Assembly: GCF_012641475.1 (NCBI RefSeq)
Contig: NZ_JABAIL010000001.1
Coordinates: forward strand, 868,001 to 932,000
Source of the DNA: Flammeovirga agarivorans
GTDB lineage: Bacteria > Bacteroidota > Bacteroidia > Cytophagales > Flammeovirgaceae
Reading direction: 5' to 3'
Length of the DNA stretch: 64,000 nucleotides
Shown here piece after piece: positions 18,731 to 28,400 of the stretch (position 1 is the first letter of the stretch; the number at the start of each line of letters is the position of its first letter). A program made the translations under genes and the position numbers. The notes below the pieces were generated by a model. The model made no database searches, was not told where the DNA came from, and was given only the letters and a program-made list of their open reading frames with translations.

Positions 18731-18744
18731 AGCCTAATTAGGCT
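18731..18744. promoter_or_regulatory. 14-bp perfect palindrome upstream of the pseudouridine synthase gene
   Basis: AGCCTAATTAGGCT is a perfect palindrome 41 bp before the start at 18785. It may be an operator or a small leader hairpin. The rest of the 18532-18784 gap is AT-rich and shows nothing else clear. Confidence 0.35.
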
Positions 18745-18784
18745 AAATTTCTCAAACCTATTATAAACTTGATACTTACTATAC

Positions 18785-19975
18785 ATGACTGAAAGAGATA
18801 TGAGCGGGACAAGCAATTTTGTGAACAATGACGATTTAAACCATCATAATAAACAAAAGATGTTGGAAGACGAAAAAGAAAAAAAAGTCTCTTCAAAAGC
18901 AACAAATAATGAGGCCAATGACGGTTACTTTAGACCTGAAGATTTTAACCTAACGGAAGAAGATTTACTGTCAGAACGACAATTTGATGAGCTTCGAATT
19001 GAAGTCGATCCCAAACAAACTGCCTTAAGAATTGACAGATTCCTTGTGGATCGAATCCCTAATTTATCCCGTAATAGAATTCAAACAGGGTTAAAAGAAG
19101 GTCATTTTGTCGTTAATGGTTTACCGGTAAAACCTAACTACAAAGTAATGCCAGGTGATGTAGTAATGGTATTTATGCCAAAACCTAGATCACAAGAATT
19201 AGAGCCTCAAAATATTCCATTAGATATTGTATATGAAGATGAAGATCTTCTTATCGTCAATAAAAAACCTGGTATGGTTGTGCATCCAGGGTTTAACAAT
19301 ACATCTGGAACGTTAGTCAATGCATTGATCTATCATTTCAACGGATTACCTACTTCATTTAATGGTGAAGATAAACCGGGGTTGGTGCATAGAATCGATA
19401 AAGACACTTCTGGTCTTTTAGTAGTAGCAAAAAATGAAAATGCACTAACTCACTTGGCCAAACAGTTTTATGACCATACTATTGAGCGTACCTACCAAGC
19501 GATTGTTTGGGGAACTTTTCCAGAGGATAAAACGACAGGTACCATTGAGTCAATGATTGGTCGTTCAGATTCAGATAGAAGGATGTATACTGTTTTACCA
19601 GATGATACTACCAGAGGTAAACATGCCATTACACACTATAAAGAATTGAAAAACTTACGTTATGTGAGCTTAGTAGAGTGTAAATTGGAAACAGGTAGAA
19701 CTCATCAGATTCGTGTGCACATGAAACATTTAGGTCATCCTTTATTTTCAGATGCCATGTACGGTGGAGATAAAATCTTAAAAGGTGAACGTACTGGTAA
19801 GTATAAAACTTTTGTAGAGAATAACTTTAAACTCTGTCCAAGACAAGCATTACATGCTAAATCTTTAGGGTTTGAACATCCAGTGACAAAGAAATGGATG
19901 CAGTTTAACTCTGAGATACCTCAAGATATGCAAAAGCTTCTCAAACGATGGGAAGATTATTTAAGATATAGTTAA
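18785..19975 (+). CDS. rluD: RluA/RluD family 23S rRNA pseudouridine synthase
   Basis: An S4 RNA-binding domain at residues about 80-140 (RIDRFLVDRIPNLSRNRIQ) precedes the catalytic domain, where the active-site aspartate is D205 in HRIDKDTSG. ETGRTHQIRVHMKHLGHP completes the RluA signature. RluD-type enzymes isomerise uridines in 23S rRNA helix 69, but RluC-like specificity cannot be excluded. The first 75 residues are an acidic, Asn/Lys-rich extension lacking in short homologues; a later start is possible but no better one stands out. A terminator follows directly. Confidence 0.9.
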   Translation: MTERDMSGTSNFVNNDDLNHHNKQKMLEDEKEKKVSSKATNNEANDGYFRPEDFNLTEEDLLSERQFDELRIEVDPKQTALRIDRFLVDRIPNLSRNRIQTGLKEGHFVVNGLPVKPNYKVMPGDVVMVFMPKPRSQELEPQNIPLDIVYEDEDLLIVNKKPGMVVHPGFNNTSGTLVNALIYHFNGLPTSFNGEDKPGLVHRIDKDTSGLLVVAKNENALTHLAKQFYDHTIERTYQAIVWGTFPEDKTTGTIESMIGRSDSDRRMYTVLPDDTTRGKHAITHYKELKNLRYVSLVECKLETGRTHQIRVHMKHLGHPLFSDAMYGGDKILKGERTGKYKTFVENNFKLCPRQALHAKSLGFEHPVTKKWMQFNSEIPQDMQKLLKRWEDYLRYS

Positions 19976-19982
19976 AAAAATA

Positions 19983-20018
19983 AGGCTGTCACAATTTTGC
20001 GACAGCCTATTTTTTTTG
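19983..20018. terminator. bidirectional intrinsic terminator
   Basis: AGGCTGTC (19983-19990) pairs with GACAGCCT (20001-20008). Runs of T follow on both strands, fitting termination of rluD on + and of the YtfJ-like gene on -. Confidence 0.85.
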
Positions 20019-20056
20019 ATTGCAAAGGGTAATATAACTAAGTCTAGCAGGAATTA

Positions 20057-20647
20057 TTATTTAGATAATTCAAACTGCTTCATTTCTTCTTCAGTGTATT
20101 TATGAGAAGTTGAAACATTGTTTCTGATTTCATTAATCACAAAGTCAACTTCTTCTTCTGTCATTTCATCAGCTTTCCAGAACAGTACTGTACCTTCTGC
20201 ATCTACTAATAAAATTGAGAATGCATTATTACAATCGCCTGTATTCCAAGCATCTTGAATAAATCTCTTTGGATCAGTAAGGATTAAAGCATCAGCTTCT
20301 TGCTTTGATCTCTTTCTTACCTGACGCGTCATAAAACGTATAACACTGTTAGGGAAAGGTGAATCTGCAAGGTTCACAATACCATAAGCCATATATTCAT
20401 CTTCAGGGAATTTCCATTTTTTTACTTCTTCAATAAAGTATTCGTTCATTGAAGGTTTATCTGGATCTGGGTAAAAGATTAATGTAACTTTTTCTCCAAT
20501 ACCAGGTGTAACAGCAGGTTTATTATTCAAGTCTCTTATATCGACTTTCTCAATTTTGTCTCCTCTTTTTAATGTCTCTTGAGCATTAACAGACGTGGCA
20601 AAAAACGTAAATAGGGAGAGTATAGTAAGTTGATAAATAAGTTTCAT
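20057..20647 (-). CDS. YtfJ-like periplasmic thioredoxin-fold protein
   Basis: A 196-residue protein with a signal peptide cut after SVNAQ. The order of segments follows E. coli YtfJ: VTLIFYPDPD, AYGIVNLADSPFPNSVIRF, a Lys-rich helix, LTDPKRFIQDAWNTGD, LLVDAEGTVLFW and MTEEEVDFVINEI. YtfJ proteins have a thioredoxin-like fold without the CxxC pair, and only one cysteine (in TGDCNN) is seen here, so redox activity is unlikely. Function is unknown. It is transcribed alone and terminates at the bidirectional hairpin. Confidence 0.72.
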   Translation of the reverse strand: MKLIYQLTILSLFTFFATSVNAQETLKRGDKIEKVDIRDLNNKPAVTPGIGEKVTLIFYPDPDKPSMNEYFIEEVKKWKFPEDEYMAYGIVNLADSPFPNSVIRFMTRQVRKRSKQEADALILTDPKRFIQDAWNTGDCNNAFSILLVDAEGTVLFWKADEMTEEEVDFVINEIRNNVSTSHKYTEEEMKQFELSK

Positions 20648-20853
20648 AATGATTCTGTTTTTGAATGATATACTTTTTAGAACGGTACTCTTTTTTCTTG
20701 AGTTGGATCTATTCGTATTTGTTTACTATTCATTTAGGTAGTTATTATTTTATCCTTTTTTAATAATAACTGATATTGAATTAATTATATTTCACAGTAA
20801 AGTGGTGGATAATCAAGGAGTTAATCCTTGTTTGTGCAATGTTTTTTAACAAC

Positions 20854-20882
20854 AAAAAAAGACCTCTTTTATGAAAGAGGTC
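20854..20882 (-). terminator. intrinsic terminator of the gene at 20904
   Basis: GACCTCTTT (20861-20869) pairs with AAAGAGGTC (20874-20882) around a four-base loop. Seven T follow on the minus strand. Confidence 0.88.
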
Positions 20883-20903
20883 AATAGTTTATGAAATTTC
20901 TTT

Positions 20904-21110
20904 TTAAGGATTTTCTGAATTAACGTCGTTTTTCAATTTTTTGTCATACACTTTTCTATTCAGAAATTCATTGAGTTGATCAATCGAGTAAGAGCTTTCA
21001 ATTTCACCTGCACTGTTGATTTTAATATCAAAGCCTTCTAGCTCTTGATTTACTTTAGGCTTAGCTGCGGTTCGCTGGAAACCATAGCGTGCTTTTAGGG
21101 ATCTTAACAT
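20904..21110 (-). CDS. small conserved-looking protein, function unknown
   Basis: Starting at ATG 21110 the product is 68 residues, beginning MLRSLKARYGF. The longer frame to 21209 adds a hydrophobic stretch lacking coding character and was not preferred. The core reads GFDIKINSAGEIESSYSID, then EFLNRKVYDKKL. I recall similar short Bacteroidota proteins with an INS-GEI motif and a DKKL ending, but know no function. It has its own strong terminator, which supports it being a real gene. Confidence 0.65.
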   Translation of the reverse strand: MLRSLKARYGFQRTAAKPKVNQELEGFDIKINSAGEIESSYSIDQLNEFLNRKVYDKKLKNDVNSENP

Positions 21111-21369
21111 AGTAAGTAGTAATATTAGGTTTAACAAAACGTAGTTATCTCTGAAAAAATAGAGATTTTGATAGTAGCTAAAGATTCCCTCAATTGTCCG
21201 AGAATCCATTCATTTTTCTTTTAGATCTATATGTAATTTAGCTAATAATCACTAAATGAACTAGTTGATGTACACTATTTAGCCTCTTTGAAGAAAAAAA
21301 CAAAAAAAACGATCAAATCCATTAAATTGCGTACTATAAAATCTTAATTAATTAATATCTACATCAAAA

Positions 21370-22308
21370 TTGAACATACTAGAAGTAAACGGACTTTCTA
21401 AAAAGTATGCAAATCATACCGCTTTAAATAACATTTCTCTTAGTGTACCCAAACAATGTATCTATGGATTGTTAGGCCCAAATGGAGCCGGTAAAACTTC
21501 CTTAATACGATCAATCACTCAAATTATCACTCCAGAAGAAGGTGAAATTCTTTTTAATGGTCAAGCATTAACTCCAGCTGATGTTTATAAGATGGGGTAC
21601 CTGCCAGAAGAAAGAGGCCTTTATAAAAAGATGGGAGTTGCTGAGCAGATTCTATATTTTGCTCAGTTAAAAGGAATGTCTTCAAAAGAAGCAAAACAGA
21701 AAACAAAATATTGGTTAGATCGCTTAGAGTTAAAACCTTGGCATGCTCATAATGTCGAAGATCTTTCGAAAGGAATGCAGCAAAAGGTTCAATTTATCTC
21801 AACAGTTATCCATGAGCCTGAATTACTTATTTTAGATGAACCATTTTCGGGTTTTGATCCTGTGAATGCCCAATTAATTAGAGACGAGATATTAAGATTA
21901 AGAGAAGATGGTGCTACTATCATTCTTTCTACCCATAGAATGGAATCTGTAGAAGAGCTTTGTGATAGAATTGCTTTGATTAATAAGTCTGAGAAAGTAA
22001 TTGAAGGGACTCAACTTGAAATCAAGAAAGCATACAGAAATAATCAGTTTGATCTTCTTACAACCGATCCAGTTGAAATTGTAACCACTCCACATGAACT
22101 TATTCATCCCACTCAACAGGAGTTATATGGTTATAAACAAACTATTAGGTTGAAGGAGTGCTCTCCAAATCAGCTATTAGAAGAAGTAATAAAGAAAACT
22201 ACTGTTCTTGGTATTCAAGAGAATATACCTAGTATGCATGATATCTTTATTGAGGCGGTTAAAAAAGGAAATGTAAAAGAATTAGTTAATTCAAATCAGG
22301 ATGCATAA
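21370..22308 (+). CDS. ABC transporter ATP-binding subunit (NatA-like)
   Basis: The 312-residue ATPase has Walker A GPNGAGKTS, signature LSKGMQQKVQ, Walker B LLILDEPFSGFDP and the switch STHRM. The frame begins at TTG 21370, right before ILEVNGLSKKYANH; no ATG lies close enough to replace it. A C-terminal extension of about 90 residues is usual in the NatA/CcmA group. It overlaps by 8 bp the permease gene, so the two are translated together and form an ABC-2 exporter. The substrate (Na+, drug or other) cannot be told. Confidence 0.9.
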   Translation: MNILEVNGLSKKYANHTALNNISLSVPKQCIYGLLGPNGAGKTSLIRSITQIITPEEGEILFNGQALTPADVYKMGYLPEERGLYKKMGVAEQILYFAQLKGMSSKEAKQKTKYWLDRLELKPWHAHNVEDLSKGMQQKVQFISTVIHEPELLILDEPFSGFDPVNAQLIRDEILRLREDGATIILSTHRMESVEELCDRIALINKSEKVIEGTQLEIKKAYRNNQFDLLTTDPVEIVTTPHELIHPTQQELYGYKQTIRLKECSPNQLLEEVIKKTTVLGIQENIPSMHDIFIEAVKKGNVKELVNSNQDA

Positions 22309-23605
22309 AGTATTACTCATAATCAAGAGAGAATATATTACAAGAGTTCGTAAGAAGTCGTTTATCATTATGTCGATATTAGGACCTTTAATGATTGCTA
22401 CTTTTTACGGTGTGATTATTTGGGCCAGCATTTCTGATGGTGAACAAAAAGATATAGCTGTTTTAGACGAGTCTGGACTTTTTACAGAGTTGGTAAATGA
22501 AGAAACTGATTTGTTTAGGTTTGTCAGTATTTCAGGAGGATCAGATGTCGGGAAAAGCGAACTAAGCAGCGGAGATATTGATGGTTTTCTACATATACCA
22601 AGAGATTTTACAGCAGAACATGCTGATGGAGTGTTGCTCTATGAATCCAAAGGCCTTGGTGCTAAGGTTGTTTCTGAGTTAAAAAGAAAATTGTTAGAAA
22701 GAGTACGAGACTTAAGGTTACCGAAATTGGGTGTTACTCAAAAACAGATATTATCATTGGATCAGCCTGTTGAAATCAGAACTATAAGTTTGAATGAGGA
22801 AGGTGAAGAATCTAATAGTAATGTTGCTATTTCTACAGTTGTAGGTATCATTGGTGGGTTAATTATCTACTTTTTTGTCTTCATGTATTCTACAATGGTG
22901 ATGAAAGGAGTATTGGAAGAGAAAACCAGTAGAGTGGTTGAAGTGATTGTTTCTTCTGTGAAACCCTTTCAATTAATGTTAGGTAAAATTATCGGTGTTG
23001 GTGCTGTTGGATTGACACAATTAGTTTTGTGGATCATTTTAGGTACTGTAACCATTACTCTTTTATCAAATTTTGTTGAAATTCCATATGAAGAAATCCA
23101 ACAAGCAAACATGAATAATCCTCAAGCTGCTAATTTAGAGGTGGATGGTCTTTCAAAAGCATATTACATGATGCATGATTTTGATTTCTATTCTATCATC
23201 ATGGTGTTTGTATACTACTTTATTTTTGCCTACCTAATGTATGCTTCTTTATTTGCAGCTATTGGAGCAAGTGTAGATAATGAAACAGATACACAGCAGT
23301 TTATGTTGCCAGTGACAATGCCATTAATTTTAGCTATAGCATTGTCGGGTGGTATTGTTTCAGACCCTCAAGGGAGTTTGGCATTTTGGTTTTCTGTGAT
23401 ACCATTAACATCTCCAGTGGTGATGATTATTCGAATGCCATTCATTGGTTTTGGTGGAGAAGTGGTCTTATCAATGGTATTATTACTAGGAGGTTTTCTA
23501 TTTAGTTTATGGATTGCTTCTAGAATTTACCGTATAGGGTTACTTACCTATGGTAAAAAGCCAACATACGGAGAAATTTTTAAGTGGCTATTGAGAAATG
23601 ATTAA
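22301..23605 (+). CDS. ABC-2 type transporter permease (NatB-like)
   Basis: A 434-residue membrane protein with one N-terminal span (residues about 20-45), a large external domain of about 120 residues, and five further spans from about residue 175 to the end. EEKTSRVVEVIVSSVKPFQLMLGK is the cytoplasmic loop typical of NatB/YhaP permeases and would contact the ATPase. The gene overlaps the ATPase gene by 8 bp and a strong terminator follows. This fits an Na+ or drug efflux pump, but the substrate is unknown. Confidence 0.88.
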   Translation: MHKVLLIIKREYITRVRKKSFIIMSILGPLMIATFYGVIIWASISDGEQKDIAVLDESGLFTELVNEETDLFRFVSISGGSDVGKSELSSGDIDGFLHIPRDFTAEHADGVLLYESKGLGAKVVSELKRKLLERVRDLRLPKLGVTQKQILSLDQPVEIRTISLNEEGEESNSNVAISTVVGIIGGLIIYFFVFMYSTMVMKGVLEEKTSRVVEVIVSSVKPFQLMLGKIIGVGAVGLTQLVLWIILGTVTITLLSNFVEIPYEEIQQANMNNPQAANLEVDGLSKAYYMMHDFDFYSIIMVFVYYFIFAYLMYASLFAAIGASVDNETDTQQFMLPVTMPLILAIALSGGIVSDPQGSLAFWFSVIPLTSPVVMIIRMPFIGFGGEVVLSMVLLLGGFLFSLWIASRIYRIGLLTYGKKPTYGEIFKWLLRND

Positions 23606-23662
23606 AGATAACATCAAATAAAATCTCAACATCTTTAAATATTTGGTTTTTGTCTTTTTTTT

Positions 23663-23699
23663 AAGGCATTTTTCCTTTTAAAAAGGGAAGATGCCTTTT
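23663..23699 (+). terminator. intrinsic terminator after the ABC exporter operon
   Basis: AAGGCATTTTTCC at 23663 pairs, with small mismatches, with GGGAAGATGCCTT ending near 23697. A short T-tract follows, directly abutting the nqrF promoter box. Confidence 0.75.
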
Positions 23700-23706
23700 A
23701 TATTTG
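23699..23706 (+). promoter_or_regulatory. candidate -7 promoter box of nqrF
   Basis: TATATTTG matches TAnnTTTG exactly. Its -33 region would lie within the preceding terminator hairpin. The predicted leader is about 45 nt. Confidence 0.5.
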
Positions 23707-23758
23707 TAGCCAATTAAGGAAATGTTTAAAACACTTATCTTTCCACAAATTTTTACTT

Positions 23759-25069
23759 ATGGAACTATCAGTAGTAGTACCTGCAGCGATTGTGGCCTTT
23801 ACGGTCCTAATCCTGTTTTTGGTTTTTGTACTTCTGTTCGCTCAGATGAAGTTAGTCCAAAGTGGCGACGTTAAGATTGTACTTAACGGCGATGAATCTA
23901 ATCCTGTAGTTGTTGCAGCGGGTTCAACACTTTTAACTACACTTTCAGCGCAAAAGATCTTTTTGCCTTCTGCGTGTGGTGGCGGTGGTACATGTGCGAT
24001 GTGTAAATGTCGCGTTACAGACGGTGGTGGAGATGTTCTCCCTACCGAAGTAGGTCACTTATCTCGTGCCGAACAACATGAAAACGTTCGTCTTGCTTGT
24101 CAAGTTAAAGTTAAACAAGACATGCAAGTTCAAATACCAGAAGAAATCTTCGGAATTAAGAAATGGGAGTGTGAAGTTGTATCTAATTACAACGTAGCAT
24201 CTTTCATTAAAGAATTCGTAGTGAAGCTTCCTGAAGGTGAAACATTAGATTTTGAAGCTGGTGGTTATATCCAAATTGACGTACCTGAGGTAACAGTTAA
24301 TTTTAAAGATATCGATATCACTGCTCACCCTCGTATGGGTAAGAAACCAGACGAATACCAACCAGAATGGGATAAATTCGGTCTTTGGGATCTTAAAATG
24401 GTTAACGATGAGGAGATCTTCAGAGCTTACTCAATGGCTAACCACCCTGCAGAAGGTAACATCGTCATGTTGAACATCCGTATCGCAACTCCACCTTGGG
24501 ATAGAGCGAAAAACGGTTGGATGGATGTTAATCCAGGTATCTGTTCTTCTTATGTATTCTCACGTAAGCCAGGTGATAAAGTGACTGTTTCAGGTCCTTA
24601 TGGTGAATTCTTCATCAAAGACACTGGTGCTGAAATGATTTACGTAGGTGGTGGTGCAGGTATGGCGCCAATGCGTTCACACTTATTCCACTTATTCCAT
24701 ACATTAAAAACTGACCGTAAGGTACAGTTCTGGTATGGTGGTCGTTCTCGTAGAGAATTATTCTACGAAGAAGATTTCAAGAAGATCGAGGAAGAATTCC
24801 CGAACTTCCGTTTCTATAAAGTATTGTCTGAGCCACTTCCAGAGGATAACTGGGTGCCTAAAAAAGACATGGATGATAGAGAAGGCGACGGTTTCGTTGG
24901 TTTCGTTCACCAAGCTCTTATCGACAACTACTTATCGAAACATGATGAGCCAGAGGAAATCGAATTCTACTTCTGTGGTCCTCCAATGATGAACGCAGCG
25001 GTAATTAAGATGACTGATGACTTCGGTGTACCGAAAGAGAATGTATTATTTGACGACTTCGGTGGTTAA
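23759..25069 (+). CDS. nqrF: Na+-translocating NADH:quinone reductase subunit F
   Basis: NqrF is the NADH-oxidising subunit of the sodium pump. One N-terminal span (residues 8-28) anchors it. A 2Fe-2S ferredoxin domain carries C73, C79, C82 and C114, and an FAD domain shows the RAYSMANHP motif followed by a ferredoxin-reductase NADH domain (MIYVGGGAGMAPMRSH, then FYFCGPPMMN). At 436 residues it is slightly longer than typical. Electrons pass from NADH to FAD, the Fe-S cluster and the other Nqr subunits. No nqrA-E gene is nearby; this copy has its own promoter and terminator. Frequent CGT and GGT codons suggest high expression. Confidence 0.96.
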   Translation: MELSVVVPAAIVAFTVLILFLVFVLLFAQMKLVQSGDVKIVLNGDESNPVVVAAGSTLLTTLSAQKIFLPSACGGGGTCAMCKCRVTDGGGDVLPTEVGHLSRAEQHENVRLACQVKVKQDMQVQIPEEIFGIKKWECEVVSNYNVASFIKEFVVKLPEGETLDFEAGGYIQIDVPEVTVNFKDIDITAHPRMGKKPDEYQPEWDKFGLWDLKMVNDEEIFRAYSMANHPAEGNIVMLNIRIATPPWDRAKNGWMDVNPGICSSYVFSRKPGDKVTVSGPYGEFFIKDTGAEMIYVGGGAGMAPMRSHLFHLFHTLKTDRKVQFWYGGRSRRELFYEEDFKKIEEEFPNFRFYKVLSEPLPEDNWVPKKDMDDREGDGFVGFVHQALIDNYLSKHDEPEEIEFYFCGPPMMNAAVIKMTDDFGVPKENVLFDDFGG

Positions 25070-25092
25070 TCAATACATAAAATATATAAAAG

Positions 25093-25121
25093 AAGGCTGT
25101 TCGAAAGGACAGCCTTTTTTT
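25093..25121 (+). terminator. intrinsic terminator after nqrF
   Basis: AAGGCTGT (25093-25100) pairs with ACAGCCTT (25109-25116), closed by a GAAA tetraloop on a C-G pair. A run of seven T follows. Confidence 0.92.
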
Positions 25122-25461
25122 GTATCTATCTTATAAAGAACTATAGATGATATTCGAAACATAGCATATCATTGTCAATTAAAATGCTGAGTTTACCCGT
25201 TTGTTATTTTTAGGTATAGAAATGTCGATTTCTATCCATTAACGGTCTTAAAGTGCAAATACGAGCTACTTAAACTATTTTTTAAAGAAGTATATATTAT
25301 TTAATAAATGTTTTAATAAGCTGTTTTTCTTGTTATTATATTATAAATTTGTAACTTAATTTAAGTATGCTTGCATACAATTAAACTCTCGAACATATTA
25401 TATTATCCGACTACTGATTCTGTCTAGTCAATACCAACTTCTACCTAATAACATTAAAAGC
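25122..25461 (+). promoter_or_regulatory. 340-bp leader of the CHAT gene with promoter box and palindrome
   Basis: No coding frame is seen. TAAATTTG at 25344-25351 fits the TAnnTTTG box, and 14 bp later lies the inverted repeat GTATGC-tt-GCATAC (25365-25378), placed where an operator would overlap the transcription start. The leader to the ATG would be about 100 nt. The upstream 200 bp are AT-rich without other clear structure. Confidence 0.4.
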
Positions 25462-28400
25462 ATGATAAAATATATCTTCTGCTTTCTGCTTGTATTTAAT
25501 TTGTTTGCTACCCCTAATGCTTCAGCTGTTAATGAGATCCCTTTAACATATGAAGAAATTACCCCAGACACCATTAAATTACTTCAAGAACAAGGAAAGC
25601 TTGTTGAAGCGAAAGAATTAGTTAATCGATGGTTAAAAGTAACTGAAAGCGAATATGGTGATGAATCCATTGAGATTGTCATTCCACTATTAATTGCTTC
25701 CGAGTTGTCGATTATCCATTATGAGTATAAAGATGCGATCAAGCATTTAGAAAAATCCATTGCTGTAATGGATAAGTCTTCAGGATGGTTGTATCCTGAT
25801 TATGCGATGGCTTTGAATTATTTGGCTTATTGTAAAGTAAGTATTGGAGATTCATTTGCAGCTTTTCCTCTTATAAATGAGGCTGAAATGATCTACTATA
25901 AGACTTTAACTCGCGAATACCCAGGTTATAATCTTTGTAATATCAATAGAGCTATCCTAAATAGAGAGTTAGGTGAGTTTCAGAAAAGTGAAGATTATTT
26001 TAAGAAATCAATAGAATTTATTGAAAGTAGAAAAGACATTATTTCTCATTCAAAAGTAGATAATGTCATTACAATGGAGTGGTTAAATATTCAATTTGCC
26101 AAGTTATATACTGATTGGTATAAACCTGAAAAAGCATTGCCATTATTACAATCTGCTCAAAATTCATTAATAGCGAAAGACAGAAAAACAAGTCCTATAT
26201 ACTCGACATTACTACAAGCTTTAGCAGAACATTGCTATTTGAGTAACAACTATAAAATGTCATTTTCATTCTATGAGCAGTTAATTGACCATAGAACTCA
26301 ACATTTTGGAGAAACTCATTTAGCTACTATGCGAGCCTATTTAGGTTTGGGTAAGCTATTGGCTGATACTGGTTATCTAGATAAAGCCTTAAAATATTAT
26401 GGTTTAGTTGATAAAACAGTTAGTAAACTGAAAGGGTATAACAACCTAAAAGCAGATTTATATTTAAGTATTGCTGATGTTTATTTACAAAAAGGTAAAC
26501 CTTTAGAAATAGAGGATTACTTAGAAAAGGTTGAAATAGAGAAAACAACGGTTAGAGACCTTTATTTCTTCCACTTAAAAGTATTAGGAGACTATTATTT
26601 CTTAAAAGGTGATTACATCAATTCGGAATTAAAATTAATGGAATTGATATCATTGGTTCGTCAAGAAAAGGTATTTTATACGAAGTATTATAGCGAGGCG
26701 ATCACGACACTTACAGACCTTTTTGTAACCTTAGGGAGAATCCAAAATGCCATAGGACTTTGTGATTCTGAAATAAGATTCCTTAAGAAAAGAGGTATGG
26801 AAGTAAGTATAGTGTATTTGGATTTAAAACTTACCTTATTAAATGCTCAATTAATTGAGAATATGATTAATGAGGAGCAAACAATGGAAAACATTGTAAG
26901 TATTGAAGATAGCCTTACTCGTTTTATTAATCCCAATCATCCTTTATTTATAAAATCAAATACTATAAAAGGAGCAATCTCGAAGAGAAAGAAGGAATAC
27001 AATGCTGCTGCATCTTATTTTCATTTAGCTATTGATGTAGCTAACCGTCATGGTATTGATGAAATGCAGTACCAACGTATAAAAATTATTGATCAGGCAG
27101 GAGCGATGTTTATTGAGAAAAATGAACTGAGTAGTGCATTGGATGAATTTAGAGTTTTAAAGGGTAAGTTTTCTGAAGAATCTGTGTATTGGCCAGGATT
27201 TCTGGGTAGAGTTGCTTATGTGAAGGCATTATTGGGAGAATGGGAAGAAGCAAGAATGTTGGCAATTAAAGGAGTTGATATGCGCTTTGACCAATATGAT
27301 ACCCAATTAAACTTTAAGAGTGAAGATGAAAAAATAAACTATATACATCATACCTCTGGAATTTTTAATTACTTCTTTAGTTTAATGACTAGAAGTGAGG
27401 GTTTTAAATCCCCGATGATGGTAGAAAAATGTTACGACCTTCAACTTAATTACCGTAAGTATTTCTTAAAAGAAGCCGAGTTAAGAAAACGTAAGATTGA
27501 ACAATTAGGTAAGTATAGAAGTAAGATGAACTTCCCTTATTATTATGAAGAATTGGATAAGCAGAAATCTAAGCTTGCAACAGCCAATTTCTTCTCAATA
27601 AAAGAAAGGAATGATCTTCATATTGATACTTATATGCTAACAGATCGTATCAATAACCTTGAAAAGTCTATAGGATTTGCAGCAAAAGCAAATAAAGACT
27701 CTTTGGATGTTGAAGGATATCTGAGTTGGAAAGATGTTCAGGCAAAATTAGAAGAAAATGAGGTAGCTGTTGAGATCATTAAACTGAAAAGTATCAACCC
27801 AACAGAAGAGTTTTATGTTGCAATTGCCGTATCATCTGACTGTAAGACTCCTAAATTTATTCCAATTGGCAATGCGAAAATCATGGAGAATGATCTTTTC
27901 AGAGCTTATAACAAAGAAACGGCTCCTCGAACAAGGTCTCTAGTGTACAAGAAAAAGTCGGAAAAGACGGTGAATGCTTATGACTTTTATTGGAAGCCAA
28001 TTCAGAAAGGTTTAAATGAGTTATCACCAACAATTGATAAAATCTACTTAAGTAAAGATGGTATTTATAATGCTATCAATCTTAATGTACTTCATAATAA
28101 AGAAACAGATAAATTCTTAATTGAAGAAAAGGATATTCAATTGGTTATCAGTACTTCTGAAATTAATAAATCAGAATACCTGAATAACCTTAAGAACAAT
28201 GAAATATGCTTATTTGGCAACCCAATTTTTGAAGGAGAGGTAAGCGAGCAAGCAACTCGCCAAGTAGATGAATCCAGTGCTGACCAAGAGAAGTATAGTT
28301 TCTTCTTACCTAATTTACCTGGAACAAAGACAGAGTTGGAAAACACTGAAAAACTTTTCAAAAGCAAGGATTGGAAAGTGAGTACGTATTATCAAGCAAG

